Source: Streptomyces dangxiongensis
GTDB lineage: Bacteria; Actinomycetota; Actinomycetes; Streptomycetales; Streptomycetaceae
Length of the DNA: 64,000 nt
Direction: 5' to 3'
NCBI RefSeq assembly: GCF_003675325.1
Contig: NZ_CP033073.1
Location: forward strand, 682,001 to 746,000
Below the pieces are notes generated by a model that saw only the letters and a program-made list of their open reading frames with translations, ran no database searches and had not been told where the DNA came from. This document shows positions 43,995 through 52,394 of this stretch, piece after piece; within the stretch, counting starts at the first letter, position 1; each line of letters begins with the position of its first letter. Made by a program: the position numbers and the translations under genes.

Positions 43995-44013
43995 CTACTT
44001 GTATTAATTGTAG
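43995..44013. promoter_or_regulatory. AT-rich imperfect palindrome between regulator and cupin
   Basis: CTAC (43995-43998) and GTAG (44010-44013) flank TTGTATTAATT, an AT-rich island in a GC-rich region between divergent genes. It probably includes a promoter and an operator for the winged-helix regulator. Symmetry is only partial. Confidence 0.45.
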
Positions 44014-44067
44014 GCTGGGAGGGGCCCCCAGCGGGCAGAGGAGAACGCGAGACCCTAGGGGAACTCC

Positions 44068-44502
44068 ATGACGTCGCCGTCCGCGAGGGACACCGCACCG
44101 GCCGGCCGCACGGCGGCGGACCCGCATGTCCTGTGCGACACCCGTGCGCTGGCCGAGGCACCGCCGGTGCCGGCCGGCGCGTTGTGGAAGCTGGCCGAGA
44201 GCGGACGCCAGCTCGACGCCAACGTGGTCCGGCTCGCTCCGGGCGGGCGGATCACCCTTCACACCGAGGCGCAGCTCGACGTACTGCTCCTGGTCGTCGC
44301 CGGCGACGGCGTGCTCGGCAAGGGCCCCGCGGCCGAGGAGGAGCCGCTCGGCGAGGGCGCCCTCGTCTGGCTGCCGCACGGCGCGCCGCGCGCCGTCGCC
44401 GCGGGTGCGGACGGCCTGACGTATCTGACCGTGCACCGCCGGCGCCCCGGCATGTCGATCGGCGGCGCACCTGCTGCGGGCACGGACGCCGCACCGCGGT
44501 GA
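44068..44502 (+). CDS. Cupin-domain protein
   Basis: A 144-residue single-domain cupin. Motif 1 region LAPGGRITLHTEAQLDVLLLVVAGDGVL and motif 2 region GALVWLPHGAPRAVAAGADGL carry the beta-barrel pattern with His residues for a metal, although the first motif is less His-rich than in dioxygenases (H, E, D rather than HxH). Cytoplasmic. Adjacent and divergent to a regulator with a Cys-rich domain, so probably controlled by it. Binding or dioxygenase function unknown. Confidence 0.82.
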   Translation: MTSPSARDTAPAGRTAADPHVLCDTRALAEAPPVPAGALWKLAESGRQLDANVVRLAPGGRITLHTEAQLDVLLLVVAGDGVLGKGPAAEEEPLGEGALVWLPHGAPRAVAAGADGLTYLTVHRRRPGMSIGGAPAAGTDAAPR

Positions 44503-44532
44503 CGCGGCTGACGCGGCAGGCGACGGGCGCCT

Positions 44533-44597
44533 GCCGCGGAGCGGACCACCGAGGTGCGCGCGGGAGAGCCGCGGAGCGGACCACTAAGGTGCCCGCG
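44533..44597. repeat. 30-base direct repeat before PemK-type gene
   Basis: GCCGCGGAGCGGACCACCGA.. (44533-44562) is repeated at 44568-44597 with three mismatches, ending at the GTG of the PemK-type gene. The second copy includes AAGGTG close to the start. It looks like a recent duplication of the 5' region. Confidence 0.75.
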
Positions 44598-45043
44598 TGA
44601 GTACGTCCACCGAAGAGAACGTCCCCGGCCGGCAAGGCCCCCATGCCACCACCGAGGCGGACCCGTGCGAGGTCGGCCGGGTGCGCACCGAGTACTCCCC
44701 GGCCCCCGACGGCGACCCGGACCCCGGTGAGATCGTGTGGACCTGGGTGCCGTACGAGGAGAACGACGGCCGGGGCAAGGACCGCCCGGTACTGGTCGTG
44801 GCACGGGAGGCGGCGGGCACCGTCCTCGCCGTACGGCTGTCCAGCAAGCGGCACGACGGTGACCGGGAGTGGGTGCCGATCGGCGGCGGACCGTGGGACC
44901 GGTCGGGCCGGGACTCGTGGGTGGCCGTGGACCGAGTGCTGCGGCTGCACGAGGAGGGCATGCGCCGGGAGGCGTGCGCCCTGGACCGGACGCGGTTCGA
45001 CCTCGTCCGGCGACGGCTGCACGAGCGCTACGGCTGGACCTGA
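44597..45043 (+). CDS. PemK/MazF-like toxin-family protein
   Basis: A 148-residue protein of the PemK/MazF fold. Following an acidic 40-residue N-terminus, GEIVWTWVPYEENDGRGKDRPVLVVAR and VLAVRLSSKRHD form the typical endoribonuclease beta strands. No antitoxin gene precedes or follows it, so it is an orphan and may not be toxic in this host. Many streptomycetes carry such single copies. Start GTG overlaps the second copy of the direct repeat upstream. Confidence 0.8.
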   Translation: MSTSTEENVPGRQGPHATTEADPCEVGRVRTEYSPAPDGDPDPGEIVWTWVPYEENDGRGKDRPVLVVAREAAGTVLAVRLSSKRHDGDREWVPIGGGPWDRSGRDSWVAVDRVLRLHEEGMRREACALDRTRFDLVRRRLHERYGWT

Positions 45044-45492
45044 CCGCCCCGCTCCCCCACGTCGGCGGGGGCGGCTGACGCACGGCGGCACAGCCGTCGG
45101 TCACGCCCGTGGGGCGGGCGGCCGTCAGGAGCCGCTTCCGGCGGGCCCCGGCGCCCCGCACGCACGGTCCGTCGCGCGCGTCCGCGTGGCGAGCCCGCGC
45201 AGGCGCGCGCGACCGGCACCACCCCCGTGGATGCCGCGACCGCGCGCCTGCGGGGTCTCCCCCGTCGTGCTCACGGACGCATCCTGGGTGATGCTGGTGA
45301 GCGGTGCAACGGAGTTTCCCGCCCGGGGAACGGTCCGGGACCGCCACAGGAAACGGAAGTGACCGATCCGGAACGTCCTGCCGGGCGCCCTTGTGCGAAT
45401 CGGCTCGAGGGTCTTGGGTTGGGACGAGTGCCGGCCCCGCCCCACGGCAGACCGAGGCCGGTGACATGGTGGAATCTCAGGAGGATCCCGAC
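45044..45492. other. 450-base gap upstream of the ergothioneine operon
   Basis: Should hold the egt promoter. No hairpin, operator-like palindrome or small gene was recognised; open frames here on either strand lack convincing starts or coding character. Confidence 0.4.
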
Positions 45493-46839
45493 ATGTCCGA
45501 AGCGAAGAACGACGGTGGTGACTGTACGGAGCACCGCACCGCCGTCACCGAAGCCGAGGTGGAGGCCCTGGTCAGGGGCATCTGCTTCAAGACCGGACCG
45601 CCCCGCGCGCTCGGCGTCGAGCTGGAGTGGCTCGTCCACGAGCGGGAGCGACCACAGTTCCCCGTCACATCCGAACGGCTCGAAGCGGCCTACGCCGCCC
45701 TGCGGGCCGTACCCCTGGGGTCGGCGCTCACCGTCGAACCCGGCGGCCAGCTCGAACTGAGTTCGCCGCCCGCCGCCTCCCTGATGGAGTGCATCGACAC
45801 CGTCGCCGCCGACCTGGACGCCGTCCGGGCCGTGCTGGCCGAGGACGGTCTCGCTCTCGCCGGCATCGGCCACGACCCCTGGCACCCACCCCGCAGGTTC
45901 CTGCGTGAGGCGCGTTACGACGCCATGGAGGCGTGCCTGGACCGCACCGGTCCGGCCGGCCGGCACATGATGTGCGCCTCGGCGTCCGTCCAGGTCTGCG
46001 TGGACGCCGGCCACGAGGAGCCCGGCCCGCTGGGACACATACGGCGCTGGTGGCTGGCGCACCAGTTGGGCCCGGTGCTGGTCGCCGCGTTCGCCAACTC
46101 CCCGCTGGCCGGGCAACGGCCCACGGGCTGGATGTCCACCCGGCAGCGGTGGTGGACCGACATCGGTGCCGGCCGGGCCGGCGCTCCCCCGCTGAACGCC
46201 GAGCCCAGGGCGGCCTGGGCCCGGCACGTGCTGGACTCCCCGGTGATGTGCGTCCGCCGGGACAGCGGGCCGTGGGAGGTTCCCGAGGGGCTCACCTTCC
46301 GGGAGTGGATCCGCTCCCGGTCGCCCCGGCCGCCCACCAGGGCGGACCTCGACTACCACCTGACGACGCTGTTCCCGCCGGTCCGGCCGCGCGGCCACCT
46401 GGAGCTGCGGATGATCGACGCGCAGCCCGGGGAGAACGGCTGGACCGTGCCGCTCGCGGTGACGGCGGCGTTGTTCGACGATCCGCAGGCCGCCGAGACC
46501 GCCTACCGGGCCGTGAAGCCGCTCGCCGAACGGACCCTGAACCGGCCGGCCCCGCACAACCCGCTGTGGGTCGACGCGGCCCGGCGGGGGCTCGCCGACC
46601 CGGAGCTGCGCGACGCCGCCGCCACCTGCTTCGAGGCGGCCCTGGAGGCGCTGCCCCGACTCGGGGCCACCGCCCGGGTCAGCGACGCCGTGGCCGCGTA
46701 CCGGGACCGCTATGTCGCCCGCGGCCGCTGTCCGGCCGACGACCTGCTGGACCGGCTGCCCGCCGGCCCGCCCCGGTCCGGGGCGGCCCCGGCCGGAGGC
46801 ACGCCCACCGCGCACGGGAGGAAGGACATCCGCGCATGA
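45493..46839 (+). CDS. egtA: Ergothioneine biosynthesis glutamate-cysteine ligase EgtA
   Basis: A 448-residue ATP-dependent ligase that makes gamma-glutamylcysteine, the sulfur donor for ergothioneine. GCS2-type features are visible: LGVELEWLVHE, VEPGGQLELSSPP, HMMCASASVQVCVD, LVAAFANSPL, and HLELRMIDAQPGENGW. The ATG at 45493 follows AGGAGG. Its stop overlaps egtB by ATGA. It leads a four-gene overlapping operon whose order A-B-C-D identifies it clearly. Slightly longer than GshA-like relatives because of an N-terminal acidic leader and Ala/Pro tail. Confidence 0.95.
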   Translation: MSEAKNDGGDCTEHRTAVTEAEVEALVRGICFKTGPPRALGVELEWLVHERERPQFPVTSERLEAAYAALRAVPLGSALTVEPGGQLELSSPPAASLMECIDTVAADLDAVRAVLAEDGLALAGIGHDPWHPPRRFLREARYDAMEACLDRTGPAGRHMMCASASVQVCVDAGHEEPGPLGHIRRWWLAHQLGPVLVAAFANSPLAGQRPTGWMSTRQRWWTDIGAGRAGAPPLNAEPRAAWARHVLDSPVMCVRRDSGPWEVPEGLTFREWIRSRSPRPPTRADLDYHLTTLFPPVRPRGHLELRMIDAQPGENGWTVPLAVTAALFDDPQAAETAYRAVKPLAERTLNRPAPHNPLWVDAARRGLADPELRDAAATCFEAALEALPRLGATARVSDAVAAYRDRYVARGRCPADDLLDRLPAGPPRSGAAPAGGTPTAHGRKDIRA

Positions 46840-48173
46840 CCGCCCCGCAGACCGACATCACGACCACCGAGACGGACAGCGAGGCCCTGCGGCAGCGGGC
46901 GCTGGCCTCCCTCACCACCGCCCGTGACCGCACCACCCTCCTGACGACGTGCGTCGACGAACCGGACCTCACCGCCCAGCACTCCCCGCTGATGTCGCCC
47001 CTGGTGTGGGATCTGGCGCACATCGGCAACCAGGAGGAGCTGTGGCTGCTGCGGGCGGTCGGCGGCCGGGAGGCGATGCGGCCCGACATCGACAACCTGT
47101 ACGACGCCTTCGAGCATCCACGTGCGGAGCGTCCCTCGCTGCCGCTGCTGCCGCCCGCCGAGGCCCGCCGGTACGCGGCCGACGTGCGCGGCCGGGCGCT
47201 GGACCTGCTGGACGGGGCGGACTTCCACGGCTCCCGGCTGACCGAGGCCGGTTTCGCCTTCGGGATGGTCGCCCAGCACGAACAGCAGCACGACGAGACC
47301 ATGCTGATCACCCATCAGCTCCGGCGGGGCCCCCGGGCCCTGACCGCCCCGGACCCGGAACCGGCCCCACCGTTCACCGGTCCGGCCGAAGTCCTGGTGC
47401 CCGGCGGCCCGTTCACCATGGGCACCTCGGCCGAGCCATGGGCCCTCGACAACGAACGCCCGGCGCATCCGCGTCAGGTGGCGCCGTTCTGGATCGACAC
47501 GACACCGGTGACCAACGCGGCGTACCGGGCGTTCGTCGAGGACGGCGGCTACGACACCGAACGCTGGTGGTCGCCGGAGGGCTGGGCGCACATCCGGGGG
47601 CACGGCATCACCGCCCCGCTGTTCTGGCGGCGGGACGGCGGCCAGTGGCTGCGGCGCCGGTTCGGGGTCACCGAAGTGGTGCCGCCGGACGAGCCGGTGC
47701 TGCACGTGTGCTGGTACGAGGCCGACGCCTACGCCCGCTGGGCCGGGCGGCGGCTGCCCACCGAGACGGAGTGGGAGAAGGCGGCCCGCTTCGACCCGGC
47801 CACGGGCCGCTCGATGCGCTACCCCTGGGGCGACGCCGACCCCGCGCCCGAACACGCCAACCTCGGCCAGCGGCATCTGGGGCCCGCCCCCGCCGGCAGC
47901 TACCCGGCCGGCGAGTCACCGTTCGGCGTACGGCAGTTGATCGGTGACGTGTGGGAGTGGACGGCGAGCGACTTCCTGCCGTACCCGGGCTTCGGGGCCT
48001 TCCCGTACGAGGAGTACTCGCAGGTGTTCTTCGGCTCCGACCACAAGGTGCTGCGCGGCGGTTCGTTCGCCGTGGACCCGGTGGCCTGCCGCGGTACGTT
48101 CCGCAACTGGGACCACCCCGTCCGGCGGCAGATCTTCTCCGGGTTCCGCACCGCGCGCTCGGAGACCGGCTGA
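46836..48173 (+). CDS. egtB: Ergothioneine sulfoxide synthase EgtB
   Basis: A 445-residue non-heme iron enzyme that joins gamma-glutamylcysteine to hercynine with oxygen, forming the sulfoxide. An N-terminal DinB-like part has the iron ligands: His in WDLAHIGNQEELWLL and the pair in AQHEQQHDETM. The formylglycine-generating-enzyme-like domain follows: FTMGTSAEPWALDNERPAHP, PVTNAAYRAFV, LPTETEWEKAARFD, VWEWTASDFLPYPGF, VLRGGSFAVDP. ATG overlaps the egtA stop and its own TGA overlaps the egtC ATG (TGATG), so translation is coupled throughout. Confidence 0.96.
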   Translation: MTAPQTDITTTETDSEALRQRALASLTTARDRTTLLTTCVDEPDLTAQHSPLMSPLVWDLAHIGNQEELWLLRAVGGREAMRPDIDNLYDAFEHPRAERPSLPLLPPAEARRYAADVRGRALDLLDGADFHGSRLTEAGFAFGMVAQHEQQHDETMLITHQLRRGPRALTAPDPEPAPPFTGPAEVLVPGGPFTMGTSAEPWALDNERPAHPRQVAPFWIDTTPVTNAAYRAFVEDGGYDTERWWSPEGWAHIRGHGITAPLFWRRDGGQWLRRRFGVTEVVPPDEPVLHVCWYEADAYARWAGRRLPTETEWEKAARFDPATGRSMRYPWGDADPAPEHANLGQRHLGPAPAGSYPAGESPFGVRQLIGDVWEWTASDFLPYPGFGAFPYEEYSQVFFGSDHKVLRGGSFAVDPVACRGTFRNWDHPVRRQIFSGFRTARSETG

Positions 48174-48952
48174 TGTGCCGTCACCTCGCCTACCTGGGAG
48201 CCGAGGAGCCCCTGGGCCGGCTTCTGGTCGAGCCCGCGCACAGCCTGCTGCGCCAGTCCTGGGCGCCGCGGCGGCAGCGGTACGGGACGGTCAACGCCGA
48301 CGGGTTCGGGGTGGGCTGGTACGCCCCCGGGGACCCCGTGCCGGCGCGCTACCGGCGGGCCGGACCCGTCTGGGCGGACCTGTCCTTCGCCGACCTGGCC
48401 CGGGTGGTGCGCTCCGGTGCCGTCCTCGCGGCCGTCCGGGACGCCACCCTCGCGGGCGCGGACGCCGAGGCCGCGGCGGCACCGTTCGCGGCCGACCGGT
48501 GGCTGTTCAGCCACAACGGCGCCATCGCCGGCTGGCCGGACGCGGCGGCGCCGCTGGCGTCCGCCCTGCCCCCGGTCGACCTGCTGTCCCTCCAGGCCCG
48601 TACCGACTCGGCGTTCGTCTGGGCGCTGGTGCTGCACCGGCTGCGGACCGGCGACGAACCCGACCGGGCCCTCGGCGAGACCGTTCGCGCCCTCGCCGAG
48701 GCGGCCCCCGCCTCCCGGCTGAACCTGCTGCTCACGGACGGCGCCACGATCTCCGCCACCACCTGGGGCGACTCGCTCTGGTACCGCACCGACCCCGGCC
48801 GGAGCACGGTCGTCGCGTCCGAACCGTACGACGACGACCCGCTCTGGCAGGAGGTTCCCGACCGGACCGTGCTCACCGCGAGCCGCGCCGGCGTGCTGCT
48901 CACCCCGCTGGAGGATCCGGCGTCCGCATCACCGAAGGAGCCCTGCCGTTGA
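48173..48952 (+). CDS. egtC: Ergothioneine amidohydrolase EgtC
   Basis: A 259-residue class-II glutamine amidotransferase-like enzyme that removes the glutamate from gamma-glutamyl hercynylcysteine sulfoxide. The N-terminal nucleophile Cys2 is exposed after Met (MCRHLAYLG). NADGFGVGWY and FSHNGAIAGW are the Ntn-hydrolase signatures. Its TGA is overlapped by the TTG start of egtD (TTGA). Length is usual for EgtC. Confidence 0.95.
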   Translation: MCRHLAYLGAEEPLGRLLVEPAHSLLRQSWAPRRQRYGTVNADGFGVGWYAPGDPVPARYRRAGPVWADLSFADLARVVRSGAVLAAVRDATLAGADAEAAAAPFAADRWLFSHNGAIAGWPDAAAPLASALPPVDLLSLQARTDSAFVWALVLHRLRTGDEPDRALGETVRALAEAAPASRLNLLLTDGATISATTWGDSLWYRTDPGRSTVVASEPYDDDPLWQEVPDRTVLTASRAGVLLTPLEDPASASPKEPCR

Positions 48953-49908
48953 GTCCCCTGCACATCACCCGCACCCTCCCCGAGGACACGACGGGCGCCG
49001 CGCTGCGCGCCGACGTCCTGCACGGTCTCACCTCCACCCCCAAGCGGCTGCCGCCCAAATGGTTCTACGACGCCCGTGGCAGCGAGCTGTTCGAGCAGAT
49101 CACCGAACTGCCCGAGTACTACCCCACCCGCGCCGAACGGGAGATCCTCGTAGCCCGGTCGGGCGAGATCGCCGCGGCGAGCGGCGCCCGCACGCTGATC
49201 GAACTGGGCTCGGGCTCCTCCACGAAGACCCGCTATCTGATCGACGCGCTCCCGCTGTCGGCGTACGTACCGGTGGACGTCAGCGAGAGCGCCCTCACCC
49301 AGGCGGGGCAGGCCCTCGTCGAGGAACGCCCGGACCTCGACGTCCACGCGCTGATCGCCGACTTCACCGCCCCGCTCGCCCTGCCGGCCACGCCCGGGCC
49401 CCGGCTGGTGGCCTTCCTCGGCGGCACGGTCGGCAACCTGCTGCCGGCCGAGCGCGCCGCCTTCCTGGCCTCCGTGCGGGCGCTGCTCGACCCGGGCGAC
49501 GGGCTGCTGCTCGGCACCGACCTGGTCAAGGACGAACGGGTGCTGGTCCGGGCGTACGACGACGCGGCGGGGGTGACGGCCGCGTTCAACAAGAACGTGC
49601 TGGCCGTCATCGACCGGGAGCTGGGCGCCGACTTCGATCCGGACACCTTCGACCATGTGGCCCTGTGGGACGCCGGGCGGCAGTGGATCGAGATGCGGCT
49701 GCGCTCCCGTACCGCGCAGACGGTGAAGGTGCCCGCGCTGGGCCTCGCCGTGGACTTCGCGGCGGGTGAGGAGTTGCGCACGGAGGTGTCGGCGAAGTTC
49801 CGCAAGGACGGGGTGACGACCGAACTGGCCGCCGCCGGGCTGGAGCTGACCCACTGGTGGACGGACGCGCCGGGCCGGTTCGCGCTGTCGCTGAGCGTGG
49901 CGCGGTGA
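48949..49908 (+). CDS. egtD: Histidine N-alpha-methyltransferase EgtD
   Basis: A 319-residue SAM-dependent enzyme that trimethylates histidine to hercynine. Motifs: RLPPKWFYDARGSELFEQIT, EYYPTRAEREIL, the SAM-binding LIELGSGSSTKTRYLIDAL and VAFLGGTVGNL, and VSAKFRKDGV late. The start is TTG at 48949, chosen because AAGGAG sits 10 bases upstream and it gives the normal N-terminus; it overlaps the egtC stop. It ends one base from the stop of the convergent sugar-binding protein gene. No egtE-like C-S lyase gene follows in this operon. Confidence 0.95.
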   Translation: MSPLHITRTLPEDTTGAALRADVLHGLTSTPKRLPPKWFYDARGSELFEQITELPEYYPTRAEREILVARSGEIAAASGARTLIELGSGSSTKTRYLIDALPLSAYVPVDVSESALTQAGQALVEERPDLDVHALIADFTAPLALPATPGPRLVAFLGGTVGNLLPAERAAFLASVRALLDPGDGLLLGTDLVKDERVLVRAYDDAAGVTAAFNKNVLAVIDRELGADFDPDTFDHVALWDAGRQWIEMRLRSRTAQTVKVPALGLAVDFAAGEELRTEVSAKFRKDGVTTELAAAGLELTHWWTDAPGRFALSLSVAR

Positions 49909-49909
49909 G

Positions 49910-51166
49910 TCAGCCGACGTCCGGGGCGAGTTTCCCGGTGATCGCGCGGGAGGCCTTGCGGGCCTCGGGCGCCGGGTCGGCCCCGTTGAGCACCCGGGTC
50001 ATGTACTCCTTGATCGGGTTGTCGGCCTCGACGTCGGCCCACTGAGGGGTGTTGGGGGTCGCCCGGCCGTGCGCCGCGCCCGCGGCCATGGCGGCGACCC
50101 CCTCCTCACCGGCGACCGCACCGGCCAGCGAGGTCTTGTTGGGCACGTAGTTCATGGTGCGGGCGAGTTCGGTGTCCCACTTGGCGCCGGTGAGCGCCCC
50201 GACGACGGTGGTGGCGGCGAACTGGTCGCCGGTGTTCTGCGGGACGACGAGGTCGGAGCCGCCGGTGAAGACGGTGCCGGGCCGGCCGGCGGTCCGGCCG
50301 GGCACCGGGAAGAAGCCGAGCTTGTCTTTCAGGCCCGGGTTCTGCCGCACGACGGACTGGGCGAGGCCGGGTACGGCGACGATCTGCGCGACCTTGCCGC
50401 CGGCGAACACCCCGGCCTGGGGCGGGTGTTCCTCGTCGGCGTCCACGGGTCCCTCGCCCAGCGCCTGGAGGCGCCGGTAGAAGTCCATGCCGCGCAGCGC
50501 GGCGGTTGTGTCCAGGGTGCCCTGCCACTCGTAGTCCTTCTCCCGGGCGAGTTCGCCGCCCTCGTCCCAGATGAAGCCGGACAGGGTGTACCAGTCCTGC
50601 CCGGCCAGGTAGATGCCCTGCGTGCCGTCGGAGTCGAGCTTTGCGGTGTCGGCGAGCCATTCGTCGCGGGTCTTCGGCGGGCGGGTGATGCCGGCGCGCT
50701 CGAACGCGTCCTTGCGGTAGATGACGACCCGGTTGGCCGCGTACCAGGGGATGCCGTACTGCTTGTTGCCGTCCCTGCCGGGCTGGGCGAGGCCGGGCAG
50801 CCACTTCTCCTTGCCCCAGTCCCGCATCGACTCCAGCGTGAGGTCCACGAGCCGGCCGTCGTCCGCGTACAGCGGCACCTGGGTGTTGCCCACCTCGATG
50901 ACGTCCGGTCCGTCGTCCGCGCCCGGTCTCAGCGCGGCGCGGACCTTCTCCACGATGCCGGTCCACTCCTGGATGCGGATGTCCAACCGCAGGTCGCCGT
51001 GGGTGCGTTCGAAGTCCGCCGTGAACCGGCGCAGGAACTCCTTGGACGCGCTGTCCTTCATCAGCCACACCGTGACGGTCTTCCGGTCGTGTCCGCCGGG
51101 GAGCATCCCGCAACCGCTGACGAGGGATCCGGTGACACAGAGGAGGGCGATCAGACGACGTCTCAC
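49910..51166 (-). CDS. DasA-like sugar-binding lipoprotein
   Basis: A 418-residue exported ABC-type substrate-binding protein. The signal is RRRLIALLCVTGSLVSGC, where Cys would be lipidated. The mature sequence resembles the chitobiose-binding protein DasA: TVWLMKDSASKEFLRRF, IQEWTGIVEKV, PDVIEVGNTQVPLYA and YGIPWYAANRVVIYRKDAFE. No permease genes are nearby, so it would have to share a transporter encoded elsewhere. A TGGTatggACCA palindrome like a DasR box lies about 100 bases upstream. GTG at 51166 is preferred to GTG at 51190 because AGGA precedes it. Confidence 0.85.
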   Translation of the reverse strand: MRRRLIALLCVTGSLVSGCGMLPGGHDRKTVTVWLMKDSASKEFLRRFTADFERTHGDLRLDIRIQEWTGIVEKVRAALRPGADDGPDVIEVGNTQVPLYADDGRLVDLTLESMRDWGKEKWLPGLAQPGRDGNKQYGIPWYAANRVVIYRKDAFERAGITRPPKTRDEWLADTAKLDSDGTQGIYLAGQDWYTLSGFIWDEGGELAREKDYEWQGTLDTTAALRGMDFYRRLQALGEGPVDADEEHPPQAGVFAGGKVAQIVAVPGLAQSVVRQNPGLKDKLGFFPVPGRTAGRPGTVFTGGSDLVVPQNTGDQFAATTVVGALTGAKWDTELARTMNYVPNKTSLAGAVAGEEGVAAMAAGAAHGRATPNTPQWADVEADNPIKEYMTRVLNGADPAPEARKASRAITGKLAPDVG

Positions 51167-51261
51167 GAGGGGTCCTGTTCTGTCTGGCACGGCACTGCGG
51201 ACAGGGGTGGGGGCCCGACGTGGGGGGACGAGCGACGGCGCTCGTACGGGTGTGCTGGATT

Positions 51262-51275
51262 TTGGTATGGACCAA
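51262..51275. promoter_or_regulatory. DasR-box-like palindrome
   Basis: TTGGT-ATGG-ACCAA is a perfect five-base inverted repeat. Its TGGTnnnnACCA core equals that of the DasR responsive element (TGGTCTAGACCA). It is about 100 bases upstream of a DasA-like binding-protein gene, which DasR often controls in streptomycetes. It lies between this gene and the divergent dodecin. Confidence 0.55.
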
Positions 51276-51377
51276 TGCGGAGGTCAAGGGCTACCGGGCG
51301 GTACGCCCGTGACGCGCGTGCGAGCCGGGCGCGGATACGGCACGGTGGAGTACGCGTGAGACGAGAGGAGCACCCGC

Positions 51378-51599
51378 ATGTCGAACCACACCTACCGGGT
51401 CACCGAGATCGTCGGCACCTCGCACGAGGGCGTCGACCAGGCCATCCGCAACGGCATCGCCCGCGCCGACCAGACGCTGCGCAACCTGGACTGGTTCGAG
51501 GTGACCCAGGTCCGCGGCCAGATCGAGAACGGCCGCATCGAGCACTACCAGGTGGGCATGAAGGTCGGCTTCCGCATCGAGGACGAGGGCGGCTCCTGA
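51378..51599 (+). CDS. Dodecin
   Basis: A 73-residue flavin-binding protein: MSNHTYRVTEIVGTSHEGVD, RNLDWFEVTQVRGQIENGRI and QVGMKVGFRIED are diagnostic, with the Trp in DWFEV that stacks on the flavin. Dodecins assemble as dodecamers and store riboflavin, FMN or CoA-like molecules. ATG follows GAGAGGAGCACCCGC. It stands alone, divergent from the sugar-binding protein. Confidence 0.95.
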   Translation: MSNHTYRVTEIVGTSHEGVDQAIRNGIARADQTLRNLDWFEVTQVRGQIENGRIEHYQVGMKVGFRIEDEGGS

Positions 51600-51716
51600 G
51601 CCACCCCGGCGCGCACCACGCCCCTCCCGGCGCCCGGCGCAATCCGGCCGGTGCCGGGTGCGGCCGTCCCGGCGTCGCTTGCGGCCGTAGCCGCGTCCGG
51701 CACGGCCGCCCCGCCG

Positions 51717-52208
51717 TCAGGTGCGGCCGTCCCGCTCCTGCGCCTCCTCCAGCGCGGCCGACTTCGCGGCCCAGCGGGCCCGGACGACGGTGAACCCGGC
51801 GCGCTCGGCGTCGTCGCACACCAGCTCGTCGTCGTCCACCAGGAAACGCACCTCGCGGTCCCGGGCCAGCCGGCGCAGGACCCGCAGCTTGGTGAAGCGG
51901 GCGGGCCTGCGGTCGGCGTCGCTCCGCATGTGCACGCGCCCCTCGGGCAGTCCGTGGGCCGCGAGCCACTCCAGGGTGTCCCGGCGGCACCGCTCGGGAC
52001 GGCCGGTGAGGTACACGACCTCACAGTCCCGGGCGCTCTCCACGGCCAGCGCCACCCCCTCGGCGAGCGGCGGGTCCTGGGGGGCGGCGTCGAAGAACGC
52101 GTCCCAGTCGCGCGGGCGGCCGGACAGGAAGTGCTGCCGGTGAGCGGTGTCGGTGAGCGTGTTGTCGAGGTCGAACACGGCGAGCGGGCGACGGCTGCTG
52201 TCGGTCAC
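51717..52208 (-). CDS. HAD-family acid phosphatase-like protein
   Basis: A 163-residue HAD hydrolase: motif I LAVFDLDNTLTDT with both Asp, motif II in VYLTGRPER, the Lys in FTKLRVLRRL and the final acidic motif FLVDDDELVCDDA. The core size and TGRPE motif fit the phosphatase branch acting on nucleotides or sugar phosphates. The GTG at 52208 starts the homology; a longer frame to 52352 is low-complexity and rejected. Alone on the minus strand. Confidence 0.88.
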   Translation of the reverse strand: MTDSSRRPLAVFDLDNTLTDTAHRQHFLSGRPRDWDAFFDAAPQDPPLAEGVALAVESARDCEVVYLTGRPERCRRDTLEWLAAHGLPEGRVHMRSDADRRPARFTKLRVLRRLARDREVRFLVDDDELVCDDAERAGFTVVRARWAAKSAALEEAQERDGRT

Positions 52209-52394
52209 ACCGGCCACCCTAGCCAGCCGCCCGACCCCGGCAACCCCGCCGACCCGCGCACCGTCCACCGCCGCTCGCCGTGGTCCGCGCCGAGACCGCT
52301 GACCGCGCCTACCGCGCCGACCCCACCGACCGACTGCCCCCGCCGACCCCACTGCCCCCGGGAATCCCGGGGTCGCCGGGGCGTTGAACCCTGC

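Noticed and set aside
45125..45445. A 106-codon minus-strand frame before the egt operon
   Set aside because: No ribosome site, no recognisable family and typical of chance open frames in GC-rich DNA.
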